23,164 nt of DNA. It comes from Chara braunii. Its lineage: Eukaryota > Streptophyta > Charophyceae > Charales > Characeae. Every line of letters begins with the position of its first letter. The first letter of the stretch is position 1. The position numbers and the translations under genes are program-made. Positions 1-9,799 of the stretch are shown here, one piece after another. The stretch spans positions 284,423-307,586 of the forward strand of contig BFEA01000423.1 of the NCBI GenBank assembly GCA_003427395.1, read 5' to 3'. The notes beneath the pieces are model-generated. The model worked only from the letters and a program-made list of their open reading frames with translations, was not told the DNA's origin and made no database searches.

Positions 1-128
1 TTAGAGTGATGCGTGTGGGATATCCAGGGTGATCCAGTGTATGTGAACAGTGAGATGTTTGGGCGCTGAAGTCGCCATAGCCAATTGAGAGTGAAATCGT
101 ATCTGAAAGCCATATCTCTGAGTTTTGA

Positions 129-1982
129 GTGGGCGCATGTCGCCAGTATACTGCGTTGCTGTTTACATGCATGAAAAGTGTGTTTGAGAATGAGTCTGAT
201 TGCACTATTAATGAAGAGCAAAAAACTTTGGAGGTTCAAATGGATGAGGGATATGAGAAATTACAAATTGACTATCTGAAAACACATGGAGTAATGGTTC
301 TTTTCATGGAGTGTGGGCCAGACATGACTTTTCAAGAGAAGGAAGACTGGATCCGCCGTGGAGAATAGAAATGGGATGAGTCTCTGACGGGGGGGAGACA
401 TGGGAGGGTAAAACCGGAGGGAGCTTCTGTAATCTCTTATCTGGCTCCGACAGAGGTCTTGAGAAATTGGTTGATAAATGATCTGGGAGAGGGGATAATC
501 AGACGACAGGGTGGAGAACACAAAGTGAGATTTCGGCCTTGGTTGACTCCTACTCAATTACAAAAAGATAGACAATCTGCACAGGAGGGTAGGTTTTGGA
601 TAAGGGTACTAAGAGTTCCATATCTGGCCCTAAACTCATTGCAGGCTGCGATTGAAATGCAGTATGGTCGGGTCATCCGTGCCCAATCCTTGGAAAAACG
701 CAAGAATGAACCACGTCTAGTTAATCGTCGATATGACTTGGAGTTGGCAGCTAGGTCCAAAGTTCAGCCTACGATTAGTCTTTATACCACAAAAGGTTTG
801 CTTAAATTAGAAGTTGTCACTCAGGATACTCCGTGGTGTGACATTCACAAGTGGTATGGTCACCCTTCCGTGAAGGGCCGCTATTTGGCTAACGAGCCTC
901 CTGATCAGTGGGAGACAATCATCCAAAAGGCAAATGAAGGGGTGGATGGTCGAGATTCCTCTCGACAAGAGTCTCTGAAAGACATTGAAATTAGATCTGC
1001 ACGAGATCAAGGGAAACGCCAGGAGAAAAGGAAGCCAAGAGTAGATGACACTCGAACTGCAAGGGGGGATTTACACTCCCCTTATCGCAGGGTTGGGGGG
1101 AAGGGGGGGGGAGCCGGTGGTGGAGGGGGAGGAGAGGGAGGAGCAAGTGGAAGCTCCTCTTTGGGGGGGAGTGGGGGGCAGGGGGGAGGNGGGGGGGAGG
1201 GCGCGGGCGGTGGGGAGAGTGCTGGAGTGGTGGCAGTTGATGGAGCAGCTGTATTCGGTGGAGCAACTCAGCAATCTTCAGGAGCAGTAAGAACTGGTGG
1301 CGGTTGCCAGCAACCCTCAGAATCTGCGGTAATTGGTTTTCGTACCCAGCAACCCTCAGGGGAGGATGGAGGAATGACACAACCGATCACTGGTGCGTGG
1401 GGAGACCTTCAATTTCATTCACATGGAGGTGCTTCACCTGTTTTACAGCAACAAGGGATGTAGGCAGGGCATCGATTGGACGAAAAACAGGACAAAACAC
1501 TTCCCCCCTTCCTTATTTTCCCGATCATTTTGGCATGGAATGAGGAAGAGCTCAGGTTGCTTACAGCTATGAAGGACAATATTGTTCTGTATGTTCCGCA
1601 CATTGCTTGTCACGCCGAGCCAGACATAGCAGACACCATTGCAGAAATTCAGAAATGGCTTGGTCAAGGATATAGGGTACGAAAGTGGCCAGAAGTTCAG
1701 TGAGTCAAAATTCCAAAAATTCATCTTTCTGGTCAGGAGATCTCTCTCATCTTCCTTTTTTTTTATGCTCGACAAACAGACAGCGCTTATGAAGTAGCAA
1801 ACATACCTTGTGCACGATGGATTCCATGGCGATTGTTTGCTAACCCCAACAGCCAGATGACATTGACTACACAGCTGGGAGGAATGTGGACAGCGAAACT
1901 TCTTCATGAAGTTAACCTCTGCATGTCGCCTCAGTACAAATTATTCGAATCGGGGTTTGCAGGTTTGATGATGCAGAAGTAG
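129..1982 (+). pseudogene. LINE ORF1 (nucleic-acid-binding protein), three in-frame stops
   Basis: One frame runs from 129 (a GTG after a TGA; the true start may lie upstream or be lost) to a TAG at 1980. It is interrupted by TAG at 366, TAG at 1461 and TGA at 1701, with no frameshift. About 617 codons are covered. The middle part, roughly 550-900, has the alternating charged and hydrophobic pattern of plant LINE ORF1 proteins and ends in a C-x2-H-x4-H stretch that may be a degenerate zinc knuckle. A Gly-rich low-complexity linker follows (1090-1215), then Gln/Ser/Gly-rich sequence. The segment after 1463 reads on sensibly in the same frame (for example WIPWRLFANPNSQ at about 1818-1856), so the stops look like point mutations rather than true ends. 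In intact relatives ORF1 binds LINE RNA. Assignment rests mainly on position upstream of ORF2. Confidence 0.6.
1090..1215 (+). repeat. G-rich low-complexity tract coding for poly-Gly linker
   Basis: Many runs of four to nine G with short A/C/T interruptions lie inside LINE ORF1 and code for Gly, Ser, Ala and Glu. One unresolved base sits at 1190. The density of G runs satisfies the usual G-quadruplex pattern (four G3+ tracts with short loops) many times over on the coding strand. The reading frame stays open through the tract. Confidence 0.85.
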
Positions 1983-2137
1983 GCTGAATAGTCTTCACTC
2001 ACTATGCAGGGGGTCTGCAGGGGTTTTATCCTCTCCCACTTTTTATTGGTGGATTATTTTTCTAATTAATTTTTCTGATTTCTTTTCCTTCATGCACCCT
2101 ATGCTCTCTCCCCTCCTTGTTAACTTATTGTTGGAGA

Positions 2138-5086
2138 ATGGATAAAGTATTATCTTGGAATGTACGTGGTTTGGGCACACGAAAAGTGGCATATAAACAA
2201 TCTTTAATTAAAAGACTGGCTAGGAATAACGGCGCTGGAATTGTTTGTTTGCAAGAAACAAAACTTGACAGACAATCATTCAATGCCCAGTTGTCTTGGT
2301 GGCGAGGTCCCCAGTTTTGGGCGCCAGCTGTTGGGACAAAAAGAGGGATGACAATCCTCTTTTCACACAATCTGCCAATAGTCTTTAAAGACTATTTTTG
2401 GGACTGTGAGGGTAAATGGATCTGGGTAGTTTTCGAAATGGATGGTTCGCTATGGGGAGTGTACAATGTATACGCTCCAGCGGAAAGAAAATGTCGGTCT
2501 AACTTTTTTCATTTTTTGCCTGACACGGTTCCCCAGGTGCATAGGCTAATTCTCATCGGGGATTAGAACACAGTATTACAGCCTGATATTGACTCAACGA
2601 CAATGCAGCCACCTTCTTCCATAGCTCTTCAGTTGGCTGCAATGGCAGCCCAACGAGATTGGACAGATGCACATAGGTACCTCTACCCACATGACCCTTC
2701 CTTCACATGGATAGGGACTTCTTTGACGACATCTCGCAGGCTGCCACGTAGTCATTTGGATGTCTGTTTTTTATCAACTGCGCTCTTACCATTGCTCCAG
2801 CAGGTGGAGGTGCTGCCGTCCCCTGGGTCGGATCACCTACCCCTGCTGGTTTCCCTCAATCGTGTTTTTCATGTTACCAGGCACAGAGATCTTAGTAGGC
2901 TCCCAGCATGGTTGGGTAGAGATAAAAAGTTTGTTAAATAGGTGCAAGACACATGGAAACATGATATTTCCACAATGCCATCACTTTTCTCACCATCGCG
3001 TCGCATTGAAGTGGCCTTGGATTCCTTGGCCAAACAAGGAAAGACCAGGGTTGCTCAACTTCGACTTCTGGCCCGATCTAAACAAGTTTTCTCATCTTTC
3101 CAAGATACTATCAAAATGATGACACATTCTGTCTTCTCTGACGCGGTACTTCTGGATTTATATAAGTCTGATGCCTCTCAGTACTTGCAGACTTTATTTG
3201 CAGAGTATGAGCGTTCACTTCTGCACGCTGAAAGAAAGTGGCTCAAGGAAGGTGATAAGATGACAAAGTCTCATTTTGGAAGAGTACGCTCTTCTCAAGC
3301 TGATTCGCTCATACTTAAACTGGAGCATCCTTTTGACACCACTCAACCAAATGCGCACACCACAGACCACATTCTTTCCTATGCAACTGGTTTTTATTGT
3401 GACCTTTTTACCTCTAGAATAAATGCCAACAATATTGAACAGCACTGTCAAACATACATCTGGTCGGCGCTTACGCCGGACCTTACAGACCAACAAAAAG
3501 CAGAAATAGACACAGATTTCACTTTTTCTGAAATAGGCAGAGCAATTCAACAATTGCCATTAAGGAAAGTACCGGGGATCGATGGAATACCCGCAGAATT
3601 GTTGCAATCGTGTTCTTCTTCGATAATTCCGGAAATCACTAAGTTGTTGTCAGCATTGTCTGAGGGACAGAGTATGCCTCATACACATGTTCAAGGAATA
3701 CTCACTCTTATTCACAAAAAAGGAGCGAAATCACAAATTAGGAATAAAAGGTCAATTACACTGACTACTACGCTGTACAAGACTATATCTAGCGTATTGA
3801 CTAACCAACTTCAAAAAGTGTTACCCATTCTCATAAATGCGGATCAGACCGGTTTCTTGCAAGGACGCCAAATTTTGGACACTGTTATGGCAGTATGTCA
3901 AGGCATAGAATAAATAAATTGAGTGGAAGACCCAGTTGGTGTTTTGCTTCCTGATTTTGAAAAGACTTATGATAGAGTGAATTGGGATTTCCTCTTTTTG
4001 CTTCTTCAGCGGCTCAATTTTGGACCAAAGTTTATAGCTTGCGTACGAGCTCCTTTTACAGAGGCTACTACGCGTTTGCTCATCAATGGAAAACTGTGTG
4101 AGCCTATTGTATTAACCCGATCTGTTCGGCAAGGTTGTCCGCTTGCTCCCTATTTGTACATCCTCTATATTGAAGCACTACATGTTATGATTCGCATAGA
4201 TCAACGTATTGTAGGATTGCGATTCCCCCCTACTCACGAAGCAAAAGAGCAGTCTTTTGCAGATGATACTTCATTATTTTTGGTTCTTCATGATGATGTC
4301 TTTGATGCCCTCAAAGAAACCATTATCCGTTTTGCACAAGTTTCTGAGGCTAAGATTAATTGGCAAAAATCTGTCCTGTTGGTCCCATCACACTGCCCCC
4401 ATCCTACCCATTGGGGTCTCCACATAGCTGAACCCATAGAAGTTCATCGATTGTTGGGTTATCATATTAATGTTGATGGCCATATTGGTCGAGCAACGAC
4501 GCAGATTGTAGACACAATAAACACAGTCCTAGCATCTTGGGTCAAATCCAAAGGAGTTGCTTTACTAGGAAGAGTGCTAACAATTAATAATGCGGTTTTT
4601 GCAAAACTGTGGTATGAGCATTCCATATGTGTTTTGCAGTCTAATGTATATAAGCACATAAGGCGAACAACTACTAATTACATTTGGAAGGAGAAGGTCG
4701 ATGAACCGACTTTTATTTCCGAAGTTTTGTGGTCAAAAATAATTCAAAAGAAAAATAAAGGAGGTTTGGCTATACGAGATCCTGAATTGCAAATTCGAGC
4801 ATTGCTCACCAAATGGTCACCCAGATTATTGTTTGCAGATGAATCTGCCACATGGAAAGCATTGGCCAAGTGCCTGCTCTCTCAAGATTTTGGCTTCACT
4901 ACAAACCCGGATCTGGTCTATTTGGCGCTTTTCATGGATGAATATTGCAGAAAAAGAGCACTTTCCCCCATTTGGAGGGACATACTTGGAGCCTGGAGAG
5001 CAATCCTCCCTCTAAGGAAAGCCTCGGTGCTCCAATATGACAGATTATTGGCTAAGCCTATTTTTAATAATCCTTGCATTTTGATA
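2138..5086 (+). pseudogene. LINE ORF2: endonuclease plus reverse transcriptase, C-terminus missing
   Basis: The start is ATG 2138, giving MDKVLSWNVRGLG, the usual beginning of an apurinic/apyrimidinic-type LINE endonuclease. The endonuclease spans about residues 1-235: SWNVRG, QETKL, a GD-stop-N site and SDHLPL, which supplies the catalytic Asp-His. The RT follows, with DFEKTYDRVNW (motif A, about 3954-3986), QGCPLAPYLY (motif B) and FADD (motif C, about 4256). The KGGLAIRDPELQ block after the thumb is typical of plant LINEs. Four stops lie in this single frame: TAG 2564 (in the normally Trp or Phe position of the endonuclease GDxN motif), TAG 2939, TAA 3911 and TGA 3920, the last two just before RT motif A. 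No indel was found. The frame changes identity at about 5087 without a stop, so it runs straight into gypsy sequence. Intact proteins nick target DNA and prime reverse transcription there. Confidence 0.9.
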
Positions 5087-6654
5087 GATTGTCGACAGTG
5101 CGTTGCACGAGCCCATGGCTCGTGCATCCAATACAGAAACGATAGTAAACCGTGGATGTGCCCCTTGTGCCAGACCGACAAGATTCAGACCGAGGCTCGC
5201 TTTTTGGACGCCATGTTAGAAGGGTTGGAAAAGACCCGAAAATTTAGGAGGGCTGAAGTATGGACGGATATTGTCCTAATTGCCACCCTAGTAGGTAACC
5301 CCCTCCAGGATTTCACCAAGGAAGATCGGAGGAGGGCCAACGAAAGGGCTCGGATTACCGATGGATAGAGGGCAGATTAGAAAAACGAAAAACGGACGGC
5401 AGTGGGATTTGGATGGTGGTGCCGCATCCGTTCATGAGGTATGACTGGGTTAAGACAGCCCACGAGGAAACTGCGGCCCATTTTGTCGTACGAATCACTG
5501 TCCGCTATCGACAAAAATGAGTGGTATTGGTCCAATATCCGTGACGATGTGAAATACATTGTCGCCAACTGTCAAGTCTGCGCCGCTGATAAGGCGCCGA
5601 TTCAGCCGCCAAGATCGATAGTGCCCACGGTTGTTGAACGGCCATTTCAGAGAGTGAGCATGGACACTACCGACATAGTGGTGCCCCCTGACCCTAATAG
5701 CTGCGAATATTCAATCCTATTGGTATTTGTCGACCATTTCTCGAAATGGATCGAAGCGTATCCTTGTCGCACGCGGCAAGCCACGGAAATCACGCGATAT
5801 GTCAACCGTTTCCTCGGGATGCATCAGGATACGGAAGAGATCTTGACCGATAACGGGGCTGAATTCAGAGGAGAAGTGTTAAAGAATCTGGTCATACATG
5901 GCGTCGCCATACGGAACACTCCACCCCACATGTCACAATCAAATGGGCTGGTCGGAAACGCTAACCGGATGATAAAGACAGCGTTACGACGAAACATCGC
6001 GGCACGGGATCCGAGACCCTGGCCCGATATCGTCGATGACATCTTGGCGGTCCATCGCGAAACGCCCCACGAATCGACGGGGCTAAGCCCCTTCCAATTA
6101 AGGACCAATAGTGTCACTTGCATTTCGACACCAAGCCTCCCGGATGAGTCTACATTGAACCGACGGCCCACCAGGGCTACGGCTCAGGACAAGGCCAAAC
6201 GGCACCTAAAGCTAATGGAACGGTCGCTGCCCAGGCTAGCCCGAAAGCGACAGAAAATGACCGAACTAGCCCAGGGCCGACAGGTCCGGAGCTACGAGGC
6301 CCGAAATGGGAATGCGGGTCCGCGGCCCCAGTACAATTGGGGGACGTGGTGCAGGTGAGGAAATGTGCTCGCCAGGGTAAGCTAGCGCCACGATTCTTCG
6401 GGCGATATCACGTGATCGAGCTCGGCCCCAATGGTGTGGACACCGTGCGTCTCGCCCCTGAAGTCTCCGGCAGTTGGTCGGCTCGTCCGATCACACGCCA
6501 CGTGTCCTATCTTTGCCTCCTTCCCTCTACCCCGTCTCCCTCTCCCTCGATCTCTCTTTCTGAGGAAGCCGACGACGACGGCTCGGACTCTTTGCCATCT
6601 CCCTCCCTTTCTTGCTCCCTCTCTGCCACCCCGTCACCTCCGCCATCGCCATGA
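5087..6654 (+). pseudogene. Ty3/gypsy pol C-terminal part: PHD-like half finger, tether, integrase
   Basis: The segment starts inside a zinc-finger-like block (C-x2-C-x4-H-x2-C, then W-x-C-x2-C, 5087-5175), which fits the second half of a PHD finger. A charged tether leads to the integrase HHCC finger, His pair at about 5461-5481 (HEETAAH) and Cys pair at about 5568-5579 (CQVC). Between them the frame breaks: reading goes from frame 2 to frame 1 near 5350 and back near 5505, two compensating indels. The core shows SMDTTD (first Asp, about 5659) and LTDNGAEF (second Asp, about 5845). The motif normally ending in the catalytic Glu reads GLVGNANRM (about 5946), so Glu is replaced by Gly. A third frameshift near 6325 leads into GDVVQVRK and the C-terminal binding domain, then a Ser/Pro tail ending at TGA 6652. 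Integrase joins element DNA to the host chromosome; this copy cannot be active. Confidence 0.85.
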
Positions 6655-7133
6655 GTTTCGCCATCGAGCGAGCTTTCAGTGATCAGTTGCTGATGCCACG
6701 GGGAGAGATCTCAGCCATCCGCCAAGTGCATCATCCGCGGATCAGCCCCGACTTCATGCGCCTTGCGCAGTTCTTCTGCATTGCGGGTGTATACGGCGCG
6801 GCAGAGTTCCAATTCACGAGCAATCCCCAGGTAATGGTGTTGGCCGAGGCAACGGCGTTCCAACGGCGAGCGGCCCCGGGAATCAGCCACGTGTCTACCG
6901 TGGTAGTCTTCAGCGGCGACATCACCGCCTTCGATCCGGCGCGGCAAGCCGCCATCAAAAGCACCTCGTACCGGTAGGGTCGCGATCTGGCTGCTGATTG
7001 GGATCGACGGCTCACAAGGCACGGTGACAAGTGCTATTATGTCGACGGCATCGAAGTCAACACGCTGCGCACTACTCTACGCGAGCCACCTGTCGTCCTC
7101 CCAGAACTTGCTCCCTTCCAGCCGCGCAGATGA
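6651..7133 (+). pseudogene. Accessory ORF A downstream of pol, unknown function, one in-frame stop
   Basis: ATG 6651 overlaps the pol stop as ATGA. The frame runs 108 codons to TAG 6975, then continues sensibly in the same frame for 52 codons to TGA 7131. The predicted protein is about 160 residues, globular in composition, with stretches such as RLAQFFCIAGVYGAAEFQF and, after the stop, CYYVDGIEVNTLRTTL. I do not recognise a domain. There is no signal peptide or transmembrane segment, so it does not look like an envelope protein. Its place between integrase and LTR, and its overlap with both neighbouring frames, suggest it belongs to the element rather than being captured host DNA. The TAG is one transition from CAG or TGG and is probably decay. 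Confidence 0.55.
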
Positions 7134-8297
7134 GCCGCACGCCGATCTCGACGTTCTCTCCTCCCTCTCTCTTCCCCATTTTCTGGCAGTCATCTCACTA
7201 CCCTCGTCTCTCCTTCCATCTGGAGCCACTGACAGTACTCATCGTTGATCCGGACCGTTGGTGGCTGTGGCGTGCAGAATTTGTCAAGCTCCGTTTTGCC
7301 TGCTACGAGTGGATCTGAACTGGACATGGGAAGGCGATCAGAGGCCCGCGTCAGAAATTGTGGAGTGGCTCGTCATTCAGTGTGGAGGACCAACGTGGCG
7401 GGAGATCTTCTGGGATTCGTCTTTGGAGCAGTGGATCGGGGAAACCGATCACAGATCGTACGCGAACTTACGATCGTGATCGCGCGATTGGCCGACGAAC
7501 TCCCTCTCGACATCGTCTCTCAGAGTGACGAGGAACCCATGCCACATACCCTCTCAAGGACTCTCGCCCCGAGCCTCCAGTGGTCGGCTTGTATCGAGGA
7601 GCGCTGGGCGGACGACCGTTTTCCCTCCCGTAGCGAGTAACTAAACGTCCACAGCCTCACTAATCCCCGCTTCTTTCGGCAACCAACGACGTTCGAGTGG
7701 GCGGCGCTGAGAGCAGAAGAGGAGGCCAAAGAGGAATCCAAAGGAGAATTGAGGAGAGAGGCCGTGGAGGCAGCGACCCGATTGGCCGAGGACGAGGAAG
7801 AAGAGCGCGAAGCAGAAGAAGAGTTGGTGGAAGCTGAAGAAGAAGAAGAAGAAGAAGCAGAGGAGAAGACTTCGGAGGAAGAGGAAGAGGCCTATAGCGA
7901 GTACAGCGAGGGCGAGCAAAGTGAGGAGGAGGACGAAGACGACGAAGAAGTGGAAAGCGGGGACGACCAAGAGCCAACGCACGACGAGCTCGAGTGGGTG
8001 CCAGGACCGGATCGGCGAGAGGAGAACCTGGAGGCTGCTGCGCGGCGCAAGAAAGAGATCGCGAAAGGAAAGCGGTTGGCGATCGATCCCGCACTGAACG
8101 ATCCTTTCAAGTATCCCAAGCCGCCCAAGCCGGAACATGGAGACCTTGCTGCCACGACAGCGGGAGCCGCGACGACAAGGCGCCCATCCCGATCCCGATC
8201 CACGTCCTCCTCCGCCTCCGCCCGTCCCCCAATTCGTCAACGTGTCAATGAGGGGCTTAGCCCTTCGTCCCTGATCCATATACCACCATCCCCTTAG
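7130..8297 (+). pseudogene. Accessory ORF B: globular N-terminus and hyperacidic Glu-rich C-terminus, frameshifted
   Basis: ATG 7130 overlaps the stop of ORF A as ATGA. The first frame runs to TGA 7316 and contains DPDRWWLWRAEF. The reading appears to shift near 7310 into WTWEGDQRPASEIVEWL, then near 7460 into IVRELTIVIARLADELPL, and meets TAA 7638. The same frame stays open afterwards from 7641 to TAG 8295. That last part holds a Glu/Asp-rich segment of about 75 residues (roughly 7752-7990) with runs of up to eight Glu, then a basic KKEIAKGKR stretch, then Pro/Ser/Arg-rich sequence. Acidic-basic alternation of this kind is seen in chromatin-binding proteins and in charophyte retroelement proteins as I recall them; no enzyme motif is visible. 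The joining of the pieces into one gene is inferred. Confidence 0.45.
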
Positions 8298-8775
8298 GTA
8301 TCTCTCTTTCAATCAGTATTTCCATCGCGTCGTCTACCCCCGTAATCCCTTCCCCATCGCCACCTTCCGACATTTCTACTCCGCCCGCCTAGAACTGACT
8401 ATCCACCCCCACCCTTCCGTTCGGTGGGCCGTCCCCGACTACTCCCTCCACGTTCTACTCCTTAGCGCCGCGTGGCGAGGCCGTAACCATATAGAGGTTT
8501 ACTGCATCGTTACGGGGACCTTCCCCGCGTGCGAGAACCATGATCGGTTTCGCACAAACGTCCTCCGAACCCTCGTATCCCTTTACCCAGACTACCTCGC
8601 CTCCCTTCCCCGCAGCGGCCAGAGATTCCCCCGCTTCCATCGCATTGTTCGTTTTCAAGAACTTCCCTACGACCTCACTGCGATCGGGCGCTTCATACCC
8701 GAGCTAATGATGGAGCCGCCCCGCCCTCCCTCGTACACGTATCACCTTCCCTTCCCCCTTCCGGTTAATTATTGA
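8275..8775 (+). pseudogene. Accessory ORF C: 166 open codons without a usable start
   Basis: The frame is open from just after TGA 8272 to TGA 8773. It overlaps the end of ORF B by 23 bases in the +1 frame. The only ATGs are near the 3' end (8707, 8710). The translation has ordinary protein composition: NQYFHRVVYPRNPF, HVLLLSAAWRGRNHIEVYC, LVSLYPDYL, YDLTAIGRFIPELMMEPP. It has well-spread hydrophobic residues and many Arg, Pro and Tyr. I recognise no family. Because it lacks a start it may be the C-terminal part of ORF B, reached by a +1 shift at the B stop (CCT TAG G, 8292-8298), either programmed or through a simple indel. It could also be a spliced exon. It is the best-preserved part of the accessory region. 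Confidence 0.45.
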
Positions 8776-9022
8776 TGCAGCGGTAATGGATGCGTGTCGC
8801 AGCGACGACACGAGAAAGATCCCGTCCTTGGATCGTCGAAGAGCCTAATCCGAGGAACTAGTAGAAGAGCAGAGTTGTCATGTTGGATGACGTCCACACG
8901 CAATCGAACAGTAAGTGGCATACAGAGAATTGCTCTGCGTGTCGATCAATTAGAGAAATCGACACGTGTCAACAAGCAAGCAGGAGCTTGCTAATATTGG
9001 AACCCCCTGGGCCTCACATATG
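8776..9022 (+). other. Non-coding spacer between accessory ORFs and LTR
   Basis: No reading frame with protein-like composition. In a gypsy element this is the 3' untranslated part and should end in a polypurine tract. Instead the last 25 bases are mixed (CCTGGGCCTCACATATG), so the tract has decayed or lies further upstream. Confidence 0.5.
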
Positions 9023-9792
9023 TGACGAACCACTTTTTGTAACGCGCGATTTTTTGCGCAGTTACAATGAGGGGTCCTAAGCTCGGAAGATTGGGCCAAT
9101 TACAGGAGATCGGGATCGATGGAGAATTGCATCAGTGTCCTCGCTTTTTCGTCCTTTTTCATCGCTTCTTTTTCGAAATGGTCGGGCACGGGGTCGGGTG
9201 TGTCTTGGGACGGCTGGTTGATTGAATTGGTCGGATGGTTGTCTGGCGCGATGCCACGCGCGCGTGCGATTAATAAATATTGACGTCGTTTCTTTTGGTT
9301 CGGTTTTTTATCTTTTGGGAAATTGCTTCGTTCTTTTTAAATTTCCTCTTGAATCTTTTTCGAGCCCCTAATGGCTCTCGGAATTTCGGACTTTCCTTCT
9401 AGAATTCGTGCTTTTTGCTTTTTCGCATTAGATAGGAATTTAGGAATTCAGTAATTAGGATTTTTTCTATCGCGCGACGCCTTTTGTTTACACACTTCTT
9501 CATGCAGCTGCAACGGTACTCTGATTAGTGGGCGCCCTTAATCGTATGTGTAACTGTAATTTTGGGCGGGCGCCATTGTAACTGTATCTCTCTTCCTGCA
9601 CTTTGTCTCTCCCGCCCTCCCTCTCTTTCTTTTGCTGAAATTTTGTAAGTCGCGGCTTGCATGCTCAGATCGATGCGTGGAGAAGGGTTACGTCCCCCAC
9701 GCCGCAGTCGATCATGCAGAACGCAGGCGTTCCCTCTCTAATCTTCACTCTAAGTCTTGGTAACTACGTGTTCTTCGCGCATGCATGCACGC

Positions 9793-9799
9793 TATAAAT
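9793..9799 (+). promoter_or_regulatory. TATA box of left LTR
   Basis: TATAAAT lies in the LTR about 770 bp from its start and is preserved at the mirrored place in the other LTR. It would place the U3/R border near 9825, leaving about 1.5 kb of R-U5 and leader before gag in a full element. Confidence 0.55.

Larger units (their letters stand above)
129..5086 (+). mobile_element. 5' part of an L1-like non-LTR retrotransposon (LINE)
   Basis: Two consecutive reading frames, an RNA-binding-type ORF1 and an endonuclease/reverse transcriptase ORF2, are separated by about 155 bp (1983-2137). This is the layout of plant L1-type LINEs. Both frames can be read without frameshift across nearly 5 kb if in-frame stops are ignored. 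The element is cut at about 5086, after the RT thumb/connection region, where the sequence becomes gypsy pol. The missing C-terminal part has a plausible match on the opposite strand at 11518-12812. Positions 1-128 hold several stops in the ORF1 frame and may be 5' UTR or truncated coding sequence; nothing else is visible there. Confidence 0.85.

Noticed and set aside
991-1380. 129-codon minus-strand Pro-rich frame
   Set aside because: Antisense of the G-rich Gly linker in LINE ORF1; composition is fully explained by that tract.
8293-8299. Ty1-type +1 frameshift heptamer CTTAGG
   Set aside because: The bases CTTAGG are present, but not in the required phase: in the frame of ORF B they read CCT TAG G. 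Only a stop-driven +1 slip could be proposed, and the seventh base is T, not C.
7641-8312. 223-codon minus-strand frame with Leu/Phe-rich stretches
   Set aside because: It is the antisense of the GAA/GAG-rich acidic domain. The Leu/Phe/Ser runs are a mirror of poly-Glu codons, not a membrane protein.
6651-8775. Envelope-like gene after integrase
   Set aside because: No signal peptide, transmembrane segment or cleavage site is visible in any of the accessory frames.
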